From contig JACMJI010000324.1 of the NCBI GenBank assembly GCA_014380705.1, positions 1 to 10,194 of the forward strand: a stretch of 10,194 bases of DNA. The letters run 5' to 3'. Position 1 is the first letter of the stretch, and each line of letters starts with the position of its first letter. The DNA comes from Gorillibacterium sp. (GTDB taxonomy: Bacteria; Bacillota; Bacilli; Paenibacillales; NBRC-103111). Positions 5,905 through 10,194 of this stretch are shown here, piece after piece. Under the pieces are notes generated by a model that had not been told where the DNA came from, did not search any database, and was given only the letters and a program-made list of their open reading frames with translations. The position numbers and the translations under genes are program-made.

Positions 5905-6219
5905 GTGAGCGAACATAATCATGAGGGTTGCGAATGCGGCCACGACCATGATCACGAGCATGAAGAAGACGTATTCATGGTCACTGATGAAGAAGGCGTA
6001 GAACATGAGATGGTGATGGTCTATACCTTTGAATCAGAAGAGCAGGCTTATGCAGTTCTATTGGATAAAAATAATCCAGAAGCCGATGGAATTATTTTCC
6101 GTATTGAAGAGGAGAATGAAGAAGCGTTCCTGGTTAGCATTGAAGACGATAAGGAATGGGAACGCGTCGTCGCTTTATACAATGAAATTGCTGAGCAAGA
6201 AGAAGCTGAAGAGAACTAA
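5905..6219 (+). CDS. DUF1292 family acidic protein with a histidine-rich N terminus
   Basis: The 104-residue protein starts at a GTG at 5905, behind GAGGGG 5 bases upstream. The in-frame ATGs at 5842, 5857 and 5872 lack sites and would add residues unlike the family. The core (about residues 22-95) is DUF1292: VTDEEGVEHEMVMVYTF, EEQAYAVLLDKNN, GIIFRIEEE and WERVVALYNEI. It is very acidic. B. subtilis YrzB is of this family; its function is unknown and it normally lies by ruvX and yrzL. Neither neighbour is here, so the gene is in a different context. The first 20 residues hold six His, two Cys and several acidic residues (HNHEGCECGHDHDHEHEE), a likely metal-binding tail. A terminator follows directly. 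Confidence 0.87.
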   Translation: MSEHNHEGCECGHDHDHEHEEDVFMVTDEEGVEHEMVMVYTFESEEQAYAVLLDKNNPEADGIIFRIEEENEEAFLVSIEDDKEWERVVALYNEIAEQEEAEEN

Positions 6220-6222
6220 ACG

Positions 6223-6250
6223 AAAAACCCTTCCTGATGGAAGGGTTTTT
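6223..6250 (+). terminator. Intrinsic terminator of the DUF1292 gene
   Basis: AAAAACCCTTCC (6223-6234) pairs perfectly with GGAAGGGTTTTT (6239-6250) across a TGAT loop, 3 bases after the stop codon. Its T-tract overlaps a candidate -35 of the next transcription unit. Confidence 0.9.
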
Positions 6251-6276
6251 ACTATAGCAGAATGCATAACTATTAT
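6247..6276 (+). promoter_or_regulatory. Candidate promoter of an orphan RNA unit
   Basis: TTTTAC (6247-6252) and TATTAT (6271-6276) are 18 bases apart on the plus strand. A transcript would begin near 6283, within the palindrome at 6279-6288. The elements are only moderately close to consensus. The call rests mainly on the presence of a plus-strand terminator downstream without a protein gene. Confidence 0.35.
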
Positions 6277-6290
6277 CGTAAACGTTTATG
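6277..6290. promoter_or_regulatory. Palindrome resembling a LacI-family/CcpA (cre) operator
   Basis: TAAACGTTTA (6279-6288) is a perfect 10-base palindrome with the central CG typical of LacI-family operators. The 14-base frame CGTAAACGTTTATG agrees with the cre consensus TGWAARCGYTWNCW at 11 positions. It sits on the predicted transcription start, where a repressor would block initiation. Which regulator binds, if any, is inference. Confidence 0.35.
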
Positions 6291-6481
6291 ACCATATTGG
6301 GGGAAACAGAAGAAGTCCTAATTCCATTTGGCAATAGTCCGGTATGTAACCTGAATTTAAGATATGAAGGGATTACTGAAGCTAGGTTCCAGATTAAGGG
6401 GAATAGTGAGTCTAGGTGTTGGATGCGTGGAGTATCTCCACTACGTAAAGAGGACCGGAGGCAGTGCCTCCGGTTTTTTTT
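6280..6481 (+). ncRNA. Putative small non-coding RNA of about 200 nt, class unknown
   Basis: This stretch lies between the DUF1292 terminator and a strong plus-strand terminator (6454-6481). A plus-strand transcript must therefore start in between, yet no convincing protein gene does. The promoter-like pair at 6247-6276 would give about 200 nt. A 6-base hairpin, GTGGAG-TAT-CTCCAC (6427-6441), precedes the terminator. I compared it by eye with SRP RNA, tmRNA, 6S, T-box and purine riboswitch landmarks and found none. A 39-codon ORF (6364-6483, MKGLLKLGSRLRG start) has no ribosome binding site and runs into the terminator, so I favour RNA over peptide. The 5' end is approximate. Confidence 0.4.
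6454..6481 (+). terminator. Strong plus-strand intrinsic terminator of the orphan unit
   Basis: ACCGGAGGC (6454-6462) and GCCTCCGGT (6466-6474) form a perfect GC-rich 9-base stem with an AGT loop, followed by a run of eight T (6474-6481). There is no matching T-tract on the minus strand, so it acts on plus-strand transcripts. Confidence 0.85.
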
Positions 6482-6488
6482 AAACTAT

Positions 6489-6524
6489 ATCAGAATGTAT
6501 AAAACATTATATGTTCATTCTGAT
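6489..6524. repeat. Inverted repeat, two-part hairpin upstream of the DUF1885 3' end
   Basis: ATCAGAATG (6489-6497) pairs with CATTCTGAT (6516-6524). Inside it, AACAT and ATGTT pair around a three-base loop, with a 5-base bulge on one side. It lacks a T-tract. It may be a 3'-end structure for the minus-strand DUF1885 gene or a protein site. Confidence 0.5.
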
Positions 6525-6532
6525 TCCGCATC

Positions 6533-6573
6533 GGTAAACGCACGGCGCCCAAAGACGACGACAGGCGTTTATC
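6533..6573. repeat. Inverted repeat with TAAACGC/GCGTTTA arms
   Basis: TAAACGC (6535-6541) and GCGTTTA (6565-6571) are separated by 23 bases and flanked by GG/CC pairs with a bulge. It lies just beyond the DUF1885 stop and has no T-tract. The arms share the TAAACG core of the palindrome at 6279-6288. This may be coincidence. Confidence 0.35.
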
Positions 6574-6583
6574 CTTGAATGGA

Positions 6584-7003
6584 TTATTTTCGCGTGTTGA
6601 AATACATGACTCTACCATTAAACATTCGAAGCCGGGCTTGCAACCGTCTCCCTAGATGCTTGCAAAGTTCATTAGCCTTTCCCTTATCACCATGTGTCGC
6701 ACCATCAGGCAACACAATCTGAATGTACGGGAACTCCTGGCCATCCTCCATACGACTACGGATCCCCATGACGATCGAGCGATAAAGGCTATTCTTGCCT
6801 TTTAGATAAAACCACTGTCCATCAGCCTCCGGCTTGGTCTCAATGGTATATGGAAAAGCGATCTCAGCATAGTTCCAGGCTAACTGAGATCCAGTTTTAG
6901 CTAACTGCTGTTGGTAGTCCTGCAGGAGCTGGGACAATTCGTCAAGGGTAAGCGAAGAGACAGCAGAACCCTCCACTAATTCGATGTAAGCGCTTTGACT
7001 CAA
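6584..7003 (-). CDS. DUF1885 family protein, function unknown
   Basis: The 139-residue protein begins with a TTG at 7003. An in-frame stop lies just upstream, no ATG is available, and AGGTG sits 7 bases before it. The sequence SAYIELVEGS (4-13), LDELSQLLQDYQQQLAKTG (20-38), WNYAEIAFPY (43-52), WFYLKGKN (64-71) and the conserved LPDGATHGDKGKANELCKHL (98-117), ending FNGRVMYFNTRK (128-139), fits DUF1885, a small cytoplasmic family of Bacillales. I assign it from memory of the family pattern. No enzymatic motif is visible and no function is known to me. The gene is transcribed alone; downstream are two inverted repeats but no classic terminator. Confidence 0.78.
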   Translation of the reverse strand: MSQSAYIELVEGSAVSSLTLDELSQLLQDYQQQLAKTGSQLAWNYAEIAFPYTIETKPEADGQWFYLKGKNSLYRSIVMGIRSRMEDGQEFPYIQIVLPDGATHGDKGKANELCKHLGRRLQARLRMFNGRVMYFNTRK

Positions 7004-7056
7004 ATGGATGCACCTGCCTTTTTAAAAATCTTTTAAACCGTTACATGATATGAATA

Positions 7057-7062
7057 ATCATA
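7057..7062 (-). promoter_or_regulatory. Extended -10 element upstream of the DUF1885 gene
   Basis: The minus strand reads TGC-TATGAT, an extended -10 of the same type as at nucB and speA, about 54 bases before the TTG start. No convincing -35 is seen at 16-18 bases. ATGAT and ATCAT half-sites flank the region just downstream (7045-7061 on the plus strand). Confidence 0.35.
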
Positions 7063-7071
7063 GCATCCACT

Positions 7072-7125
7072 TGACAAAAAAGAAACCGCCTCGTTCCGAG
7101 TTTTAAGTTCGGAAACAAAGCAGTA
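7072..7125 (-). terminator. Weak terminator-like region after the Gfo/Idh/MocA gene
   Basis: On the minus strand TTCCGA and TCGGAA form a 6-base stem. They are followed by a GAGGCGG stretch and then a run of six T. The run is about 15 bases beyond the stem, too far for a classic intrinsic terminator, unless AAAC/GTTT and CTCG/CGAG pairs form instead. The call is tentative. Confidence 0.35.
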
Positions 7126-7142
7126 TTTAAATGTAAAGCATA

Positions 7143-8186
7143 TTAATAATTAACAGCTTCCTTCACAAGCTCTAAGCAAGCGATTGTGCGTCCCTCACGA
7201 ATGGCTTTATCACCCTGAAAGGCAATTTCTAACGCTCGGTAAAAATCGTTGAGCAGCAGACGAGGGTCAAGGTTTTCTTCAATCATCTGGATTAAGTAAT
7301 TGAATTGTAAATCCGTTGGTTTTGTGTCGAAAGGAACATCGAAATCCTCACGCCGGCCATCCGAATATTGAACTTCAACCAGATTTCCTAGATGCTTATC
7401 GCTTAGACGATTAGATTGATAGATAATACGAATGCGGCCCTTGGGTCCGATGAATTCCTTTAGGTTATCATAAGGCATGGTATGTCCCCAGCCTGCTTCA
7501 TAGTAACCAATCGAGCCGTCCGAAAGCTTTAAGGTCATCATGCCATAATTGTAGGTATCCACAGGTACGTCGGGCTCCAACCGCTGGCCGAAGCCGCTGA
7601 CGGATAAGACCTCAGCTCCTGTGAACCAGCGCATAACATCGACGTAATGAACTCCACAATCCACTATCGGAGAGACCTCATCTAGGAGAGCGAGATGAGA
7701 ATTCCAAGTATCTGAGGGGTTTTTGATTTGTGACATCCTCATAATGATTGGTCCACCAATCGCGCCACTTCGAATCATTTTTCTGACAATATTGTAGGTA
7801 GTATTGTGGCGTAAAATGTGTCCGATGAGTAGCTTTGTCTTGGCAGTAGAGCCTAGCTGAACCATTTCTATCGCTTCCTTAAGCGAACTGGCCATAGGTT
7901 TCTCGCAAAGCACGTGCTTCCCTGCAGCCAGGCTTGCTTTAACGATCTCCAAGTGAGAGGACGGATAGGTTGCAATAATAATAATATGGACATCATTACG
8001 CAGAAGGTAATCTTTGTAATCCGTGCTCCATGAATCAGCATTGTATATATCCGCAAATGCTGCGGCTTTTTCTGTAATTAGGTCAACGACACCCACTAAA
8101 TGGACGCGCGGATGGGAAGAAAGTGTTTCCAAATGTGCAGTCCCCATCGACCCACACCCAACAAGAACGACCCCGTATTTTTCCAT
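7143..8186 (-). CDS. Gfo/Idh/MocA family NAD(P)-dependent oxidoreductase
   Basis: The 347-residue protein is full length for the family. The N-terminal Rossmann fold has VVLVGCGSMG (6-15), the acidic VVDLI (33-37) after the second strand, and the cofactor loop IIIIATYPSSHLEIVKASLAAGKHV (68-92). The catalytic CEKP (94-97, Lys96) follows. The C-terminal domain has VDCGVHYVDVMRW (175-187), with Asp176 and His180 placed as in sugar and inositol dehydrogenases, and a long beta sheet (SDGSIGYYEAGWGHT, 222-236). It should oxidise or reduce a hydroxyl or keto group of a sugar or cyclitol; the substrate cannot be named. The ATG at 8186 has GGAAGTG about 10 bases upstream. No sugar transporter or kinase accompanies it, so it is a single-gene unit. 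Confidence 0.88.
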   Translation of the reverse strand: MEKYGVVLVGCGSMGTAHLETLSSHPRVHLVGVVDLITEKAAAFADIYNADSWSTDYKDYLLRNDVHIIIIATYPSSHLEIVKASLAAGKHVLCEKPMASSLKEAIEMVQLGSTAKTKLLIGHILRHNTTYNIVRKMIRSGAIGGPIIMRMSQIKNPSDTWNSHLALLDEVSPIVDCGVHYVDVMRWFTGAEVLSVSGFGQRLEPDVPVDTYNYGMMTLKLSDGSIGYYEAGWGHTMPYDNLKEFIGPKGRIRIIYQSNRLSDKHLGNLVEVQYSDGRREDFDVPFDTKPTDLQFNYLIQMIEENLDPRLLLNDFYRALEIAFQGDKAIREGRTIACLELVKEAVNY

Positions 8187-8300
8187 GGTATGTTTTCACT
8201 TCCGGTTCAAGGATGAACTAATATACTCAGAGGTCACTTAGGGAGTTGTATTTAAAATTGTTTTCTGCTCCCAGCTTCCTGTTGTTTCAGCTTAATTATA
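8187..8300 (-). promoter_or_regulatory. Promoter candidate and leader of the Gfo/Idh/MocA gene
   Basis: On the minus strand a perfect TATAAT lies at 8295-8300, with a poor -35. It would give a leader of about 100 bases. Just before the ribosome binding site, GTTCA and TGAAC (8205-8209, 8214-8218) could form a 5-base hairpin. A TATATT nearer the gene (near 8220) is an alternative -10. The remaining bases up to 8422 show no gene. Confidence 0.25.
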
Positions 8301-8422
8301 TGGAACATACACGGTAAAAGAAAGAGTGATTATGGTGAATTTTATATTCAATTTTGTTGTTATGTTACTTTTGGTATTTTTCTGGTGAGAAAAAACCAGC
8401 TGCGAGTCTGGAGTTGGGCTGT

Positions 8423-8471
8423 AAAAAGCAAACACCTAGTTACCTATAAGGAAGCTAGGTGTTTGCTTTTT
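8423..8471 (-). terminator. Strong intrinsic terminator of speA
   Basis: A perfect 17-base stem (8423-8439 with 8455-8471), extended inside by CCT/AGG, touches the speA stop codon at 8472-8474. Runs of A and T on both ends make it bidirectional, but no plus-strand gene reads into it, so it serves speA. Confidence 0.9.
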
Positions 8472-9950
8472 TTAGAAAATAGCTTGTGTTTCAACAATGA
8501 CCTTGACGTTACGTACAGAACGATCCTCGGGTCCTTTTACTGGCAGCCCAACCTCGACATGATCCATGATGTAGTCGACATTCTCTTGGGAAATGATCTC
8601 TCCGGGGAGAAGAATGGGTATGCCCGGTGGATACACATAGATGAACTCGGCGATGATCCGACCGGCAGATTCCTTGAAAGGAATCGTCTCAGTATCCCCA
8701 TAGAATGCATCACGAGGCGAAAGAGATAGCTGTGGAATTTCAGGAATGGTCACAATTAACTCGTTAGCTGTCTTGATGTTGTAGTTAAGGTCTGACATGT
8801 GACGCAGGGCGCCAATTAGTGTATTGGTTGTTTCCTCGGTATCTCCGGATGTAATGAAGCAGAGGATATTGTACATATCGCTCATTTCGACTTCAATATT
8901 GTAATGGTCACGAAGCCAATTCTCTGCTTCGTAGCCAGTAATCCCTAAGTGCCGGACAAGAATATTTATTTTCATTGGATCATAATCAAAGGTTGCTTCC
9001 GTTCCGAGAATATCCTCACCAAAGCAGTAAAGACCAGGTATGGTATTAATTCGGTCCCGGGTATGCTGAGCGAGTTTAATTGCTTTCTCTGCCATTTGAC
9101 GACCATTAACAGCAAGGTGGCGCCTTGCTGTATCCAAAGAAGCCAACAAAATATAGGAGGTAGAGGTGGTGGTCAGCATGCTCATAATCGTCTGAACCCG
9201 TTTAGGATTAACCCGTGGCCCTTGAATATTTAGGACGGAGCTTTGCGTCATGGACCCGCCGAGCTTGTGGATACTAGTTGCTGCCATATCCGCACCTGCC
9301 TGCATGGCTGATATCGGAAGCCGATCGTGAAACGGTAGCAACGCGCCATGAGCTTCGTCTACCAATACGGGGATATCATACCCGTGTACCAATTCAACGA
9401 TTTCCTTCAGGTTGGCACAAACACCGTAATAAGTAGGATTGATAATTAATACGGCTTTGGCCTCTGGATGGGCTTGTAGTGCTTTACGCACCGAATGTGT
9501 GGTGACTCCATGATCGATACCAAGATTGGCATCACGAACAGGAGACAGAAAAATCGGTTTAGCACCAATAAAGATGATTGCGGACATGACCGACTTGTGA
9601 ACATTCCGAGGCACAATGATTTTGTCCCCCTCAGAACAGATGGACATGATCATGGTCATAATAGCGCCACTTGTACCTTGTATAGAGAAAAAAGTATAGT
9701 CTGCTTGGAAAGCATCAGCAGCCAGCTTCTGAGCTTCTTCGATCACACCTGTCGGTTGATGCAGATCATCAAGAGGGGCAATATTGATCAAATCTATAGA
9801 TAAGGCATTCTTGCCGATAAACTCAGCAAATTCTGGATCCATTCCTACTCCTTTTTTATGGCCGGGGATATGAAATTGTACGGGATTTCCATCCGCATGC
9901 CTACGCAAGGCAGTAAAAAGTGGGGTGCGACGTTGATCCATGCAGGTCAT
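8472..9950 (-). CDS. speA: Arginine decarboxylase, PLP-dependent Orn/Lys/Arg decarboxylase family (SpeA type)
   Basis: The 492-residue protein matches the roughly 490-residue B. subtilis SpeA closely along its length, as I remember it. It would convert arginine to agmatine, the first step to putrescine and spermidine. Signatures: PVQFHIPGHKKG (23-34), NALSIDLIN (48-56), SIQGTSGAIMTM (89-100), NPTYYGV (171-177), DEAHGA (198-203, Asp and His around the cofactor) and SIHKLGGSMTQSS (226-238, Lys229 holding PLP). The C-terminal domain has SPRDAFYGDTETIP and YPPGIPILLPGE. The short form lacks the wing domain of the inducible E. coli enzymes. ATG 9950 has AAGGA 4-5 bases upstream. ATG 9941 (MDQRRTPLF) aligns better with homologues but is 13-14 bases from the site. 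Lysine decarboxylase activity is the alternative. It stands alone, with its own promoter and terminator. Confidence 0.92.
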   Translation of the reverse strand: MTCMDQRRTPLFTALRRHADGNPVQFHIPGHKKGVGMDPEFAEFIGKNALSIDLINIAPLDDLHQPTGVIEEAQKLAADAFQADYTFFSIQGTSGAIMTMIMSICSEGDKIIVPRNVHKSVMSAIIFIGAKPIFLSPVRDANLGIDHGVTTHSVRKALQAHPEAKAVLIINPTYYGVCANLKEIVELVHGYDIPVLVDEAHGALLPFHDRLPISAMQAGADMAATSIHKLGGSMTQSSVLNIQGPRVNPKRVQTIMSMLTTTSTSYILLASLDTARRHLAVNGRQMAEKAIKLAQHTRDRINTIPGLYCFGEDILGTEATFDYDPMKINILVRHLGITGYEAENWLRDHYNIEVEMSDMYNILCFITSGDTEETTNTLIGALRHMSDLNYNIKTANELIVTIPEIPQLSLSPRDAFYGDTETIPFKESAGRIIAEFIYVYPPGIPILLPGEIISQENVDYIMDHVEVGLPVKGPEDRSVRNVKVIVETQAIF

Positions 9951-10012
9951 CTCTTCCTTTCATACGGACTACTCTTGGGTCCGAAGTCGTTGTGTCCGTC
10001 GAAAGGACGAAC
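9951..10012 (-). promoter_or_regulatory. Structured speA leader with a possible anti-Shine-Dalgarno element
   Basis: In the leader RNA, UCCUUUC (plus 10001-10007) is a perfect complement of GAAAGGA at the ribosome binding site (plus 9955-9961). Competing pairs exist: GUCC with GGAC (10005-10008 with 9994-9997), and CGGAC with GUCCG (9979-9983 with 9965-9969). The first of these would free the site. This could be a translational switch; it is inference from pairing alone. Confidence 0.35.
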
Positions 10013-10018
10013 AGAAGA

Positions 10019-10046
10019 ATTATAGCAGAATGGAGGGAGGAATCAA
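10019..10046 (-). promoter_or_regulatory. Sigma-A promoter of speA
   Basis: On the minus strand TTGATT (10041-10046) and TATAAT (10019-10024) are 16 bases apart, with TGC before the -10 as an extended element. This is the best promoter match in the window. It starts a leader of about 60 bases and lies just downstream of the terminator at 10051-10078. Confidence 0.75.
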
Positions 10047-10050
10047 GAAA

Positions 10051-10078
10051 AAAAATGAGACCCGAAGGACTCATTTTT
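10051..10078 (-). terminator. Intrinsic terminator upstream of speA, probably of a gene outside the window
   Basis: AAAAATGAG (10051-10059) pairs with CTCATTTTT (10070-10078), then one mismatch, two GC pairs and a tetraloop that reads TTCG on the minus strand. On the minus strand it is followed by eight T. The bases from 10079 to the end hold no convincing coding frame, being AT-rich with stops in all minus frames. The terminated gene must therefore lie further right. Confidence 0.75.
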
Positions 10079-10194
10079 GAAATAACAGTAAGTATTGGTA
10101 TTTATCCTATCACATATTGCAAGTATTTCACCAATAAGCATCTGATATTAAAAAAGCTAAGGCGACGTTTAATCTAGTCAATATTAATTTAAAA

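Noticed and set aside
6280..6481. A known RNA class (6S, SRP, tmRNA, T-box, purine riboswitch)
   Set aside because: None of the landmark sequences of these classes is visible by eye, for example no T-box AGGGTGGAACCGCG and no tRNA-like ends.
6364..6483. A 39-codon ORF beginning MKGLLKLGSRLRG
   Set aside because: There is no Shine-Dalgarno sequence, a stop lies two codons upstream, and the frame ends within the terminator T-tract. Kept only as an alternative to the RNA reading.
6288..6578. A 96-residue plus-strand ORF in the gap after DUF1292
   Set aside because: It has no ribosome binding site, runs straight through the strong terminator at 6454-6481, and shows no recognisable protein pattern.
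6253..10032. The shared 12-mer TATAGCAGAATG at 6253-6264 and 10021-10032 as a repeat element
   Set aside because: The copy at 10021 overlaps the speA -10 region, and the flanks do not match, so one short chance match is the simpler reading.
10079..10194. End of a coding gene on the minus strand
   Set aside because: All three minus frames have early stops and the composition is AT-rich. Only the terminator suggests a neighbour further right.

Overview
The window looks like a chromosomal segment of an endospore-forming, low-to-mid GC member of the Bacillota, most likely Paenibacillaceae (Paenibacillus-like). The reasons are a NucB-type sporulation nuclease, a speA-type arginine decarboxylase close to that of Bacillus subtilis, DUF1292 and DUF1885 proteins, a copper amine oxidase-like domain protein, strong AGGAGG-type ribosome binding sites, and GTG and TTG starts. 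The genus is inference by gene content; no rRNA or other marker gene is present. I see no tRNA, rRNA, CRISPR array, insertion sequence or prophage block. The gene order reads as ordinary core or accessory chromosome with many single-gene transcription units separated by intrinsic terminators.

Left part (1-2605): the 3' end of a cell-wall glucosaminidase with an unusual C-terminal tail converges on nucB. Divergent from nucB is a compact operon of a GT2 glycosyltransferase, a DUF2304 membrane protein and a half-size EamA transporter. The last two overlap by 29 bases. The operon resembles a module that makes and flips a polyprenyl-phosphate-linked sugar. It ends at a strong hairpin shared with a convergent CBS-domain gene.

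Middle part (2634-6250): a two-CBS-domain protein diverges from a YjcF/ElaA-type GNAT acetyltransferase. The acetyltransferase converges on a metallo-beta-lactamase-fold hydrolase with no evident terminator between them. Then come a small cysteine-containing protein, a possible 18-residue ORF, a secreted copper amine oxidase-like domain protein, and a histidine-rich DUF1292 protein.

Right part (6251-10194): a protein-free stretch of about 330 bases holds a plus-strand promoter-like sequence, a palindrome of LacI/CcpA operator type and a strong plus-strand terminator, so it probably encodes a small non-coding RNA. It is followed by two further inverted repeats. Next on the minus strand are a DUF1885 protein (TTG start), a Gfo/Idh/MocA oxidoreductase with a leader of over 100 bases, and speA. 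speA has a good sigma-A promoter, a leader that could hide its ribosome binding site, and a terminator abutting the stop codon. A further hairpin at 10051-10078 probably ends a gene lying outside the window.

No single large new system is evident. The points most worth following are the GT2-DUF2304-EamA module, the orphan RNA unit at 6247-6481, the speA leader, and the possible small ORF at 4990 whose ribosome binding site has a perfect upstream complement.
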